36,872 bases of DNA from Epilithonimonas tenax DSM 16811 (GTDB lineage Bacteria; Bacteroidota; Bacteroidia; Flavobacteriales; Weeksellaceae): assembly GCF_000428485.1 (NCBI RefSeq), contig NZ_AUAA01000033.1, forward strand, positions 1 through 36,872, written 5' to 3'. Position 1 is the first letter of the stretch; every line of letters begins with the position of its first letter. The position numbers and the translations under genes are program-made. This document shows positions 22,680-31,931 of the stretch, one piece after another. The notes under the pieces were generated by a model, which saw only the letters and a list, made by a program, of their open reading frames with translations, did no database searches and had not been told where the DNA came from.

Positions 22680-23699
22680 ATGAAAAAGATTTTTTTAGCA
22701 TCTGCTTTTGCGCTATTGTTTCTGGCAAGCTGTACCAATGACAAAGACATCTTAAACGCTCTTAATGATTATAACATCAGCCAGCAGGAAAAAGGTTATC
22801 ATTTTGGTGACCAACTGAAAATACCACAAGATGTTTTGGATTATGCCGACGCTATTACAATCAGCTTTGGTGACAAAGAAAGCAATAGCCTGACGATTGA
22901 TCCTGGTTTTTTTACATTGGGCGAAAATGATGTCACCTTTAACATCAAAACAAAAGGTGGCGAAGTTTTGCAACAGGATGCAACAATCAATGTTTTTGCA
23001 AAGGCGAAAGCAACTCCTTTATCATACGAAGTTGTGAACCAGTATCCACATAGCCCTGATCACTTTACAGAAGGTTTTGAACTGCACGACAACATTGTGT
23101 ATGAAAGTATAGGTTTGGAAGGAAAATCCAAGCTTCTGAAATATACCCTAGGAACCACAACACCATTACAGGAAGTTCCACAACCGGCCAATATTTTTTC
23201 TGAAGGCATCACTCTTTTTGGTAATAAGATCTATCAATTGACATACAGAACAAAAAAAGGTTTCATTTACGATTCTACTATGAAGCTTGAGAAAGAATTT
23301 GAATACCCTAATATCATTGCAGAAGGTTGGGGAATGACCAATGACGGTAAAAACCTGATCGTCTCAGACGGAACCAAAAACATCTATTTCCTGAATCCTG
23401 CAAACCCTTCTGAAATTGTAAGATACATCTCTGTAGCCAGCGATAAGGAAGGCTATGAGCAAATCAATGAACTAGAATACCACAACGGATCCATCTATGC
23501 TAATGTTTGGCAGAAACCCATCATTCTTAAAATAAATCCTGCAAATGGCGAAGTCATAGGCATTATAGATCTTAGCAATATCACAAAACAAAATACGGCA
23601 GGCAATGATGATGTCCTGAACGGCATTGCTTTCAAAGGCGATCATATGTTGGTGACAGGGAAAAACTGGAGCAAAATTTATGAAATCTCCTTGAAATAG
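22680..23699 (+). CDS. Glutaminyl-peptide cyclotransferase (glutamine cyclotransferase), lipoprotein
   Basis: A 339-residue protein: lipobox LFLASC (Cys18), an N-terminal beta domain (about 20-110), then a five-bladed propeller of the glutamine cyclotransferase family. Diagnostic stretches are YPHSPDHFTEGFELHDN, EGITLFGNKIYQLTYR, GWGMTNDGKNLIVSDGT, YEQINELEYHNGSIYANVW and DVLNGIAFKGDHMLVTGK. The enzyme converts N-terminal glutamine of exported proteins to pyroglutamate. That fits Bacteroidetes, where many exported proteins begin with Gln after signal cleavage, as several here do (AQ|, SQ|). The gene stands alone, with a terminator 32 bp downstream. Confidence 0.92.
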   Translation: MKKIFLASAFALLFLASCTNDKDILNALNDYNISQQEKGYHFGDQLKIPQDVLDYADAITISFGDKESNSLTIDPGFFTLGENDVTFNIKTKGGEVLQQDATINVFAKAKATPLSYEVVNQYPHSPDHFTEGFELHDNIVYESIGLEGKSKLLKYTLGTTTPLQEVPQPANIFSEGITLFGNKIYQLTYRTKKGFIYDSTMKLEKEFEYPNIIAEGWGMTNDGKNLIVSDGTKNIYFLNPANPSEIVRYISVASDKEGYEQINELEYHNGSIYANVWQKPIILKINPANGEVIGIIDLSNITKQNTAGNDDVLNGIAFKGDHMLVTGKNWSKIYEISLK

Positions 23700-23730
23700 A
23701 CAGGAAACAAAATCGATTTAAAATAATAAG

Positions 23731-23751
23731 AGAGCTTCACGATGAAGCTCT
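23731..23751 (+). terminator. Terminator after the glutaminyl cyclase gene
   Basis: AGAGCTTC (23731-23738) pairs with GAAGCTCT (23744-23751) over a loop ACGAT and is followed by TCTTGTTTT. It also lies just past the 3' end of the opposing DUF6759 pseudogene and may serve both. Confidence 0.75.
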
Positions 23752-23758
23752 TCTTGTT

Positions 23759-24217
23759 TTATTGAATAACTGCTAACTTATCACTTTCGGGATTCTTAAC
23801 AACAGAATATTTTATATTGACCTTCGTATTATCAGATAATGTTTTATGAGCCTGGTATGGGGCTTTACAAACATCGGACTTCATCACATACGCTCCTTTT
23901 TCCACCACAATGCTTTCTGTTTTTTTGGAACCAACAGGCAGAGCGTAAGACTTACCTCCAAGAATATGCATTACAAAATCACAGTCTGACTCATTATTGA
24001 TGACCAAAACCGTGTTCTTGTTTGCCGCATCAGAATTGAATAACTGATTGAGCAATACAACCGTTTTATCATCTTTTTTCTGTTTTTCAGGTTCTGCTTA
24101 TAGAGGATGATTTTCCAAAATGACAGATGCGTTTTTCTCTCCAATAAAGGAGAGCGCGTTGCTGGATGCACAACTCAGTAAACCGCAGGCCAAAAACAGT
24201 AAAAAGATTTTATTCAT
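23759..24217 (-). pseudogene. DUF6759-type lipoprotein gene with premature stop
   Basis: The frame starts at ATG 24217 with a lipoprotein signal (MNKIFLLFLACGLLSCASS, Cys16), runs 39 codons, meets TAA at 24100-24098, then continues in the same frame for 113 more codons to 23759. The second part (LNQLFNSDAANKNTVLVINN, KKTESIVVEKGAYVMKSDVC) resembles the C-terminal half of the intact gene at 31932-32501: SLFSNDPNKKEVIVQFVNKS, NFIMVEKGSYNVSTSICD. A single nonsense change (one base from CAA, GAA or AAA) explains it; a sequencing error or restart at Met 24055 are alternatives. The start overlaps the 3' end of trmB by 8 bp. Confidence 0.75.
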
Positions 24218-24890
24218 TTTTCAATTTGAATTTGATGTAGGTAATTGTCTTTCCCTTGGAAGAGAACAATTCCTCATAGTAGGTTCTTATATCTTTCAGT
24301 AAAGGTGTGTCTGGCTGGTATTCTGCAGCGCCGTAAATATCGTGATGGGCAGTGAGAATCTCATGACCCAAACCTTGCAAAAGTCCCAAAGTATAGCCGT
24401 GAAGATATTCGGAATCTGTTTTCAAATGCATGACGCCGTCCTTTTTCAGGATCTGGCTGTACTTTGCCAAAAACTCAGGGTTTGTAAGCCTGTGCTTGGT
24501 TCTTCTGTACTTGATCTGAGGATCCGGAAATGTGATCCAGATTTCGGAAACTTCATTTGCCGCAAACAGGTGGTCTATTAATTCTATTTGTGTTCTTAGG
24601 AAAGCGACATTATGGAGACCACCTTCAATAGCTTCTTTGGCTCCGAACCAGAATCTGGCACCTTTGATATCTACGCCTATAAAATTCTTGTCTGGAAAAG
24701 CTTTTGCCAACCCAACAGAATACTCTCCTTTCCCGCAGCCAAGTTCCAACACTATTGGATTGTCATTCCCGAAAAACGCATTCCATTTCCCTTTATGCGG
24801 GAAGTCACTGATGGCTTCTTCGCGTGTTGGCTGTATAACGTTTCGTAAAATTGTATTTTCTCGGAATCTTGCAGCTTTGTTCTTGCCCAT
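24210..24890 (-). CDS. trmB: tRNA (guanine-N7-)-methyltransferase
   Basis: A 226-residue SAM-dependent enzyme that makes m7G46 in tRNA. The SAM site reads VLELGCGKGEYSVGLA followed by FIGVDIKGARF; the family signature WITFPDPQIKYRRTKHR and the tail ELFSSKGKTITYIKFKL are intact. Length is typical. It is followed with overlap by the broken lipoprotein gene, so both are read from one message. The preceding gene ends at a terminator-like hairpin (24930-24956). Confidence 0.95.
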   Translation of the reverse strand: MGKNKAARFRENTILRNVIQPTREEAISDFPHKGKWNAFFGNDNPIVLELGCGKGEYSVGLAKAFPDKNFIGVDIKGARFWFGAKEAIEGGLHNVAFLRTQIELIDHLFAANEVSEIWITFPDPQIKYRRTKHRLTNPEFLAKYSQILKKDGVMHLKTDSEYLHGYTLGLLQGLGHEILTAHHDIYGAAEYQPDTPLLKDIRTYYEELFSSKGKTITYIKFKLKNE

Positions 24891-24929
24891 GTTTATATAA
24901 ATGTTTTTAATCTTAAAAACGTAACAAAA

Positions 24930-24956
24930 CTATACAATTTATTTCAAATTGTATAG
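24930..24956 (-). terminator. Terminator after the CarboxypepD-like gene
   Basis: CTATACAATTT (24930-24940) and its perfect inverse (24946-24956) form an 11-bp stem with loop ATTTC. It is followed on the minus strand by TTTTGTT. Confidence 0.65.
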
Positions 24957-24996
24957 TAGAAATGTTTATTATTTAAAATTTGATAATTGGTTGATA

Positions 24997-25797
24997 TTAT
25001 TTTGAAATTTCTGATGTTGCCTGCATCAGATGAGAGTTCTGTAATCTTCTGAGATAAATGGGAAGATACTTTTCTATGTAGGTTTTCGTAGCTTCATAAT
25101 TGTTGGTTTCCAGATAGTCTGTGATGTTGTCTGAACTGTAGATAAACTGTAAAAAATTAGGAATCAGTTCCTTCGGGATTTTCATTCTGATAAAATAGTC
25201 ATCGCCAAAATAATCCTGCAGATTCTTAATATTTCTGCTCATCCTTTCGTACTGATAATAGCGTTCTTTCTTTTTCTTCTCACCGGAGATGAGATCAAAA
25301 ATACTGTCAATACTAAAACTAAGGCCCTGGTTGAAACCCAACACGGGGATTTGAGGAGAAGTCCCGTCACCTTTTGGCTCAGGAAGCCCGATCATCTTTC
25401 TCAGTTCAAAAGCCTTTTCTGACCCTTTCAACATGGCTACATCTCTCCTGAGATTGCCGGTAGGTTTGAAAGAGCTCAAAATAACTTCCTGAATCTCATA
25501 ATAAGCGATCTGTAACTCTATGAAGTTTTTTCTGCGATCCAGCATTTCTGCTGTCATCTCCACATCTTTTCTTTCTGTTGCGATAGAAGTGAATCTAAGG
25601 ATGTCACCTACTTTTGCAGCAATCCGGAACTCGCCGTTGTAATTGGCAAGCACACTTTTGTGCGCATTGATATTGGTCACGTAAACCTGATTGAGATATA
25701 GACTTGACTTATCCCTGATGAAGATCTCACCTTCAAAATCCTGCCCGTCAATGAATGCTAAACAAAATAATAGCACGACTGTAAAAATCTTCTTCAT
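24997..25797 (-). CDS. Secreted protein with carboxypeptidase-regulatory-like beta-sandwich domain
   Basis: About 266 residues: signal peptide ending AFIDGQ, then a CarboxypepD_reg-like domain (about 20-100; EGEIFIRDKSSLYLNQVYV, ANYNGEFRIAAKVGDILRF) and a charged helical second half (110-266) with the repeated use of RR/EK pairs. In Bacteroidetes such proteins occur as stand-alone envelope proteins related to the plug-side domain of SusC transporters. The precise role is unknown. The frame is open to a Met at 25809, but a TAAATTTG -7 box (25814-25807) covers that codon. The start MKKIFTVVLLF at 25797 is therefore preferred. Confidence 0.8.
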   Translation of the reverse strand: MKKIFTVVLLFCLAFIDGQDFEGEIFIRDKSSLYLNQVYVTNINAHKSVLANYNGEFRIAAKVGDILRFTSIATERKDVEMTAEMLDRRKNFIELQIAYYEIQEVILSSFKPTGNLRRDVAMLKGSEKAFELRKMIGLPEPKGDGTSPQIPVLGFNQGLSFSIDSIFDLISGEKKKKERYYQYERMSRNIKNLQDYFGDDYFIRMKIPKELIPNFLQFIYSSDNITDYLETNNYEATKTYIEKYLPIYLRRLQNSHLMQATSEISK

Positions 25798-25843
25798 ATA
25801 ATGCGGCAAATTTATAGAGAATTTAAGATAGAATCATTACAAA

Positions 25844-25889
25844 AGAAAGCCGATAAGGTTAAAATTTTATTAAACTTTATCGGCTTTCT
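25844..25889 (-). terminator. Terminator after the first type IX-secreted protein
   Basis: A 13-bp perfect stem AGAAAGCCGATAA/TTATCGGCTTTCT (25844-25856 with 25877-25889) has extra pairing in the loop and a T-rich exit on the minus strand. It lies 57 bp past the stop codon. Confidence 0.75.
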
Positions 25890-25945
25890 GTTAAGTACTT
25901 TTAATAAAAATCTGTTTTAGAAAATTATCGTTAAAAATAATATTC

Positions 25946-28324
25946 CTAATCAGAATTTCTGTTTTTCAGGAGGATCCAGCCGGAATGGCTGACTGGTTTA
26001 GAATTTTCAAAATCTTTCCAATTCATGAGATACCAATAGCCGGACGTTGGTAACACCCTTCCGTTTTGCTTGCCATCCCAGGTATAATTATTTTGAGGGT
26101 TACCCTCGAAGAGTTTTCTACCTGCACGGTCAAAGATCTGGAACCTGACGTCCATCTTGTACCTTAGAAGGGACATATCCAACACATCATTGACACCATC
26201 ACCGTTGGGTGTTATAAGGTTGTAGATTTTGATGATGGAAAATTCTTTTTCTGCCGGCTCACAATTGTCAGCAGAAATTACGGAGACCTTGTGCAGGCCG
26301 ACAGAAACATTTGTAAAGATGTTCGAAATCTGATAATCGCCACCATCCAAAGCGTATTGATAAGGTACTAATGCTCCTGTTGCGATGACCGTGATATCCT
26401 GACCTACGATCTGTATATCGTCTATCATTATTTTTTTTATATCAATCGTAAATTGAATGGTTTCACAATCGGAAAAAGTCCCAATACCACAAAAGGAAAC
26501 CTTTAATATATCGGTTCCTGATTCCCCTGGATTCGGGGTATATTTCAGCATGCCATTACCCAGATGGACCACTTTTCCTTTCTTGGGTTGCACATCGATA
26601 TTTACAGTTGCAAAATCAATGGTCTGTGTACTCAGATCAAATTTGACCGGTATGTCCAATTCTGCACAAGTTTCATAATTAATATTGGTGTAAGTGGTAC
26701 AGTTATAAAATTTGAAATCTTTGGTCTGGATTTCCGGGCAGGAGCCTTGCTGTATTTTCACCGCATAGATCCCCGCTTGTGAGGGTTTGTAGTTATGGGT
26801 ATTGTTGACACCTGGTGCTGGAGAATATGCTCCCGCACTATCCTTTATCAGCCACTGATAGAAACTGAAACCTTCTGTGACCGTCAACTTCACGTCTGGA
26901 AGACATTCGCCTTCGGTCTTTAGAATCAGTGGAATAGAAGAAAAGCCTGCGAAATAGCCACCGTATCCAAAAGCAGCATTTCCACTGGCAATCCCAGCAG
27001 TTACCGCTTTATCTGAAACGACTGTGATATTACCTTTAACATCCGGAATAGAATAGGTCACCCACTGCTGATTAGCTGTGATATTTGACACATTATAAGG
27101 ACCATAAACCGTGGCAGGGACAACGCCATTCACTTTTACGGTGGCGCCCTTTTCCGTGATGATATTTAATTTGGTCAGAAATCTGTTATCAGGGTCTGTT
27201 TCCTGTATTTTATTGATATAACTGATCTCGTCAATCTTTCTGGGAAGATAGCAGTTGAGAGGTGGGATATAATTCATACCGCCAGTTGCTAATGGAGAAT
27301 TGCCGCCCTCTACACCACCTAACAGTTGATAAACATAGACGTTTTTATCTGTTTTTATATGAATATTATAATGCCCGTTACCTCTATGTACGTAATTGGT
27401 CTCATAGACACGGTAATAATCACCAGCATCAGCTAATGTGGCGATTGGCAGAGTCGCATCATTGAGGTAAATGGCCGTGTTTTTCTGCGTGGCAACAATA
27501 ATCGCACCCTCCATCTGATCCCCGATTCGGCCGTATCCTTTTACAATTACAAACTCATCCCCCAATTTGTCTACCGGGACGGACTGATCCATTAAAATAT
27601 CGGAGCCATTGGCGGTTGCAGAAGCATACTGCCCATTAAAATTGCCATTGGACATAGAGATTGGCTTGTCAGAAATGACTTTTGCACCAATGAAACCATC
27701 TCTGTTGTCAGGAGCATCCACAGTACTGACATCTACAATGTAAGACTGCCCTTTGTCTAGTTTAAAAGTAACGGAGGAAGGATTTCCGAGACCATTCAGA
27801 AAGATGTTTTTTTTAAAATCACCTATCGTCACAGTGGTATTATCTTCTGTAGCAAGAAAACTGGCAGATGCGCCATAAAAAAGATTGGCCTGCTCATTGG
27901 GAGCCATTACGGTAAAGAATTCTTTTCCTAAACCGGCTGTTCCTTTGGAAGTAATGATTTCGGAATGGTTGGTAACACCAAAACGAAGATTGGCAAAAAG
28001 AGGACGCTCACCTTTGATGTATAATCCTTTTGTACCTACCTGGTTGAGATCATCAGCCACATCAGTGATGATGTAGCTTCTGCTTATATTAACCACTGCG
28101 GGCGCGCCTTTACTTATTGTTTTTTGTTGTATTAACAGATTATTACTGTAAATAGAAACCAAAAACGGCGTTGTTTCACTAGTTGACAGATGAAGAAATT
28201 GCTCATAGCCTTGTTTATTCATTTGTCCATCATACATAGGAGCAAACCAATGTTCTCTGTCCAACTGTGCTACTATTTTTACGGAAAAAGTAAAAAACAA
28301 AAGGATTAGTAAAATTTTCTTCAT
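25946..28324 (-). CDS. Large surface protein with IgGFc-binding-like region and type IX (type B) sorting domain
   Basis: 792 residues with a signal peptide ending KIVAQ. The middle part (about 60-470) resembles IgGFc-binding-type beta repeats: ADDLNQVGTKGLYIKGERPL, GKEFFTVMAPNEQ, DEFVIVKGYGRIGDQMEGA and TAGIASGNAAFGYGGYFAG. A cysteine-bearing Ig-like segment (475-540) and a further beta domain follow. The C-terminal 90 residues are the type B sorting signal (LITPNGDGVNDVLDMSLLRY, FQIFDRAGRKLFEG, ILPTSGYWY-like LPTSGYWYLMNW, HSGWILLKN). It should be exported by the type IX machine and stay on the surface or be released, probably in adhesion or gliding. A similar gene precedes it by 58 bp, which suggests a functional pair. 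Confidence 0.88.
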   Translation of the reverse strand: MKKILLILLFFTFSVKIVAQLDREHWFAPMYDGQMNKQGYEQFLHLSTSETTPFLVSIYSNNLLIQQKTISKGAPAVVNISRSYIITDVADDLNQVGTKGLYIKGERPLFANLRFGVTNHSEIITSKGTAGLGKEFFTVMAPNEQANLFYGASASFLATEDNTTVTIGDFKKNIFLNGLGNPSSVTFKLDKGQSYIVDVSTVDAPDNRDGFIGAKVISDKPISMSNGNFNGQYASATANGSDILMDQSVPVDKLGDEFVIVKGYGRIGDQMEGAIIVATQKNTAIYLNDATLPIATLADAGDYYRVYETNYVHRGNGHYNIHIKTDKNVYVYQLLGGVEGGNSPLATGGMNYIPPLNCYLPRKIDEISYINKIQETDPDNRFLTKLNIITEKGATVKVNGVVPATVYGPYNVSNITANQQWVTYSIPDVKGNITVVSDKAVTAGIASGNAAFGYGGYFAGFSSIPLILKTEGECLPDVKLTVTEGFSFYQWLIKDSAGAYSPAPGVNNTHNYKPSQAGIYAVKIQQGSCPEIQTKDFKFYNCTTYTNINYETCAELDIPVKFDLSTQTIDFATVNIDVQPKKGKVVHLGNGMLKYTPNPGESGTDILKVSFCGIGTFSDCETIQFTIDIKKIMIDDIQIVGQDITVIATGALVPYQYALDGGDYQISNIFTNVSVGLHKVSVISADNCEPAEKEFSIIKIYNLITPNGDGVNDVLDMSLLRYKMDVRFQIFDRAGRKLFEGNPQNNYTWDGKQNGRVLPTSGYWYLMNWKDFENSKPVSHSGWILLKNRNSD

Positions 28325-28382
28325 TGTAATATCAAATCATATATTACAAATGTAGCAAAAAAAGAATTTTAGGACTTCAAAA

Positions 28383-30770
28383 TCATTGATTTCTGTTTTT
28401 CAGCAAAATCCAGCCGGTATTCTGTACTCGCTGGGGATTTCCAGACTCGTTCCATTCCAAGATATACCAATAGGATGAAGTGGGTAGAGTTCTGCCATTC
28501 AGTTTTCCGTTCCATGTAAAATTATTGTCCTTATCTCCTTTGAAAACCAAAACGCCATAACGGTCATAGACTTCAAATTTCGGTTCCGCTTTTGTAATCA
28601 GATCAGAATAATCGATGTAGTCATTGACACCATCACCATTCGGGGTAATGGCATTTTTGGCATTAATGATCGTAAAATCCCTTGTAAGAGATCCGCAAGC
28701 ATCCATCACCTCTACGGTATGATTGCCTTTCGGAACATTTTCAAACACGTTAGACGACTGATAACTGCCCTCGTCTAATTTGAAACGGTAAGGCGGAATG
28801 CCGTTTGCTGCCAGCACAGTTACACTATGACCCTCGATGAGCGCATTGTTGATCGCTAGATCTGTAGGTTCTGAAATTTTGACCTCCTGACTGTAAACAC
28901 AATCATTGAGTCCAAGCTCTACGATATAATCCCCCGCAGGAAGTTTTGGCGTCTGACGTAAAGTACTGATAGTAGTCTTTAATGGATCTGCTTTATCATA
29001 CCATCTGTAGCTACTAAAGCCAGCGCCGGCATCACGATCTATTGTTGTTCCTTTACAGATCAAAGTATCTTTTAAGACCGTCGATCTTTTTGGTTGCTTG
29101 AAGTTGAAACTTATTTTTGCCACATTATCACAAAGTCCGGACTGATGAAAACGAAGATAATAGGTTTGATTGGGATTTTTCTGATCTAGAGTGATTTTTG
29201 TGTTGGCGAGATATTCTTTTGAGTCTTTATTTTTGGCACCATTTTCAGATTTATAAAAAGCCAAACTTGCATCATAACCTGCAGGTATTAGGGAATTGAT
29301 ATAAAAAGAACTTGACATATCGATCTCCTTTTTTCCTTCTAATTCATCATCACAAACATCGATTGGCTTGTTGCTGAATGCATTATCAAAAACACTTAAA
29401 GCTCCTCTATTGAATGTCACTTTGGTTAATGTAGGCGTACAGTTTCCAGGCTTCACCCATAGATAGATGTCTTTTGAGCTTGAGCTAAATTGTATATTAC
29501 TAATAGCCTTGGTCATATCAGGATTATTGATATTCGCAGGCGCATTTTCAAAATATTTGATATTGTAAGAATAATCGGGTGACAGGTTAGAAATAATCTG
29601 CTGTGTATAAAGATTAAAATAGACTTCAGCATTGCCGTCCAGATCATCATCGCACAAGTTATTAAATACTGTGGTGCCAATCACTGGAAGTATCTGTTGA
29701 TCCACCCTCAGTTTCCCTTTCAGTTTACAACCACTATCAAGTAGAATTTCTACTTCGTATAAGCCTGGATTATTATAATCAACAGTGTATTTGGGAAAAT
29801 TACCTGCAAATCCCGGAATTACAGTTCCATCTTTGTACCAAACATAGGCTTTTGAAGTACCTTGCAAAACAGGATCTGGGGTTGCATCTATGGTATAAGA
29901 CCCAGAAATACAGAGCGCTGTCCCGTTTTCAAGTGAGAGATCGGGGCCTAGATTTTTGTTCCCAACAAAGCTTCCCGCTTTTAAAAATACAGCAGAGTCA
30001 AATTGATAATTTCCCTCGTCCGCGATGACAATTTTTATGTGATAAGACACACCAAGCTCGATGCTGGCAGTAGCAGACATTACTTTGGTCTGTCCATTGA
30101 AATTGGTAGGGCTGCTTGCGCCATTGTTGTATCCTATAAATCCGCCAAAATAGGTAGGGTCGCCCATCGCACAACTGGAATTGACATTGGGAACTGTTAC
30201 AGGCTTATTGGTTCCGGGGATACGAGCAAAATTTGTATAAGGATCTGCGCTTCCCGTTTTTTTGATAAAAAAAGCCAATCCATCTGAGTAACGGCAGTTG
30301 CCTGGCCGATATTCCTCTGAAAGAAACATGTACTCAAAACTAATCTGATCACTTGAAGTGGAAACAAAATCAAATTCCAACGCAGTTGCATCTACTGTAT
30401 ATCCTTTTATTTCAGTATCCAGATCCTCATCTCCGCTCCACCCAGAGCCTGTAAAACTTTGAATCGGATTATTTTTAGGACCTTCCGCCGATTTTGCTTT
30501 ACCTGTGGATAAAATAATACCTTTATCGATATCAAAAGTACTCGTGTTTTTATCAAAATAGCCATAACTAAAATTTCCACCTTGGTCCCAACCTGTGATT
30601 TTGGCACCACTAACGCTGATACATCCAGTACCTGAGGCCAAAAACTGACTGAGAAGTTGATTGGCGTCATTATTATTGGTATCTACGCTAATATACTGAG
30701 CCTTAGTATCATTAATCAAAATCAGACTAAAAAAGCAAAGTAAAAACTGGAAAAATTTATAAGATCTCAT
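28383..30770 (-). CDS. Large surface protein with choice-of-anchor L domain and type IX (type B) sorting domain
   Basis: 795 residues; signal peptide ending NDTKAQ. The N-terminal third (about 30-265) is a choice-of-anchor L domain: NDANQLLSQFLASGTGC, DKGIILSTGKAKSAEGP, FVSTSSDQISFEYMFLSEEY, SDGLAFFIKKTG and KIVIADEGN. Ig-like repeats with paired cysteines follow (285-690). The end carries the type B sorting domain (NAITPNGDGVNDYIDYSDL, FEVYDRYGVLVFKGD, LPTSSYWYILEWNESG, TGWILLKNR). It is homologous in its last 150 residues to the next gene downstream. Export across the outer membrane by the type IX system is expected. A TAATTTTG -7-like box (30795-30788) lies just before the start. Confidence 0.9.
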   Translation of the reverse strand: MRSYKFFQFLLCFFSLILINDTKAQYISVDTNNNDANQLLSQFLASGTGCISVSGAKITGWDQGGNFSYGYFDKNTSTFDIDKGIILSTGKAKSAEGPKNNPIQSFTGSGWSGDEDLDTEIKGYTVDATALEFDFVSTSSDQISFEYMFLSEEYRPGNCRYSDGLAFFIKKTGSADPYTNFARIPGTNKPVTVPNVNSSCAMGDPTYFGGFIGYNNGASSPTNFNGQTKVMSATASIELGVSYHIKIVIADEGNYQFDSAVFLKAGSFVGNKNLGPDLSLENGTALCISGSYTIDATPDPVLQGTSKAYVWYKDGTVIPGFAGNFPKYTVDYNNPGLYEVEILLDSGCKLKGKLRVDQQILPVIGTTVFNNLCDDDLDGNAEVYFNLYTQQIISNLSPDYSYNIKYFENAPANINNPDMTKAISNIQFSSSSKDIYLWVKPGNCTPTLTKVTFNRGALSVFDNAFSNKPIDVCDDELEGKKEIDMSSSFYINSLIPAGYDASLAFYKSENGAKNKDSKEYLANTKITLDQKNPNQTYYLRFHQSGLCDNVAKISFNFKQPKRSTVLKDTLICKGTTIDRDAGAGFSSYRWYDKADPLKTTISTLRQTPKLPAGDYIVELGLNDCVYSQEVKISEPTDLAINNALIEGHSVTVLAANGIPPYRFKLDEGSYQSSNVFENVPKGNHTVEVMDACGSLTRDFTIINAKNAITPNGDGVNDYIDYSDLITKAEPKFEVYDRYGVLVFKGDKDNNFTWNGKLNGRTLPTSSYWYILEWNESGNPQRVQNTGWILLKNRNQ

Positions 30771-30815
30771 TTAAACAAATAGGACTGCAAAATTATTCAT
30801 TAATTATGACATAAA

Positions 30816-30845
30816 AAATCCTGCTGTAAAAATACAGCAGGATTT
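30816..30845 (-). terminator. Terminator of tsf
   Basis: A 13-bp perfect stem (30816-30828 with 30833-30845; AAATCCTGCTGTA) with loop AAAA is followed by a T run on the minus strand. It lies 24 bp past the tsf stop. Confidence 0.9.
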
Positions 30846-30868
30846 ATATTTATTGATCAGAAAATAGA

Positions 30869-31693
30869 TTAAGCTAAAGCAACTCTTACGAATCCCGTTA
30901 CTTTAAGATCTCCATTGACAGACTTCACATAGTCAGCAACGCTGATTCCAGCATCTTTGATGAAAGACTGGTGTACCAACGTATTGTCTTTGTAGAATCT
31001 CTGCATTTTACCTTTCAAGATATTATCTATGATGTTTGCAGGTTTCCCTTCTTTTGTCAACAATTCTCTTTCGATTTCCAATTCTTTATCAATGGTATCC
31101 TGAGAAACCTGAGTCTCATCAAGAGCAATTGGGTTCATCGCAGCTACTTGCATAGAAACAGATTTTGCAGCTTCGTCAGCGCCGTCTACTTTTGCAGAAA
31201 GAGAAGTAATTGCAGCAATTTTGTTTCCAGCGTGGATGTAAGCTCCTAAGAATGCCCCTTGAATACTTTCAAAAGCACCGATCTCGATTTTTTCTCCGAT
31301 AACGCCAGTTTGTTGGATCAATTTTTCAGCAACAGTCTGTCCGTGGAAGTCAGATGCCAAAAACTCTTCTTTGGTAGAGTAAGCGATAGCCTGCTCAGCC
31401 AGTTCGTAAGCCAATTCTACGAAAGAATCATTCTTCGCTACGAAGTCAGTCTCGCAGTTAAGAGAAATAATAGCTCCCAATGTGTTGTCTTCATTTACTC
31501 TTGCGATCACTGCACCTTCAGAAGAATCTCTGTCTGCTCTGTTTGCAGCCACTTTTTGTCCTTTTTTTCTAAGGATGTCGATTGCTTTTTCGAAATCTCC
31601 TTCAGCTTCTGTAAGAGCTTTCTTGCAATCCATCATTCCTGCACCTGTGGTGTTTCTTAGTTTTGCTACATCTGCAGCTACTGGTGTATACAT
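30869..31693 (-). CDS. tsf: Translation elongation factor Ts
   Basis: The 274 residues begin with the UBA-like domain (VAKLRNTTGAGMMDCKKALT, EKAIDILRKKGQKVA) and contain the EF-Tu-contacting block ISLNCETDFVAKNDSFVELA and a second core domain ending VTGFVRVALA. It recycles EF-Tu-GDP. The gene has its own promoter region and terminator. rpsB, the usual upstream neighbour, is not here; a divergent DUF6759 gene takes its place. The coding sequence looks normal and is likely essential. Confidence 0.96.
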   Translation of the reverse strand: MYTPVAADVAKLRNTTGAGMMDCKKALTEAEGDFEKAIDILRKKGQKVAANRADRDSSEGAVIARVNEDNTLGAIISLNCETDFVAKNDSFVELAYELAEQAIAYSTKEEFLASDFHGQTVAEKLIQQTGVIGEKIEIGAFESIQGAFLGAYIHAGNKIAAITSLSAKVDGADEAAKSVSMQVAAMNPIALDETQVSQDTIDKELEIERELLTKEGKPANIIDNILKGKMQRFYKDNTLVHQSFIKDAGISVADYVKSVNGDLKVTGFVRVALA

Positions 31694-31751
31694 AATGAAA
31701 TTATTTTTTTATTAATTTGTTTTGATTTTCGTTTTCACGTTTTTCAGCGTG

Positions 31752-31759
31752 CAAATATA
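31752..31759 (-). promoter_or_regulatory. Putative -7 box of tsf
   Basis: TATATTTG on the minus strand is a full match to TAnnTTTG, 58 nt before the tsf start. No clean TTTG occurs 19-21 nt further upstream. The rest of 31694-31931 is very AT-rich and shows no gene. Confidence 0.45.
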
Positions 31760-31931
31760 GTGATTTTTATAAAAAAATAATACACATTAACATTCTTAAT
31801 AAAATACAACTCACAGACTGTTTTTTAAATCAAAATAATAAATTTCTTATTTATTTATTATAAATCTCTAATCATTTTACAAGATTTATTTTATTTTTAC
31901 GTTTCAAATCAATAACAGATCTTAATACATA

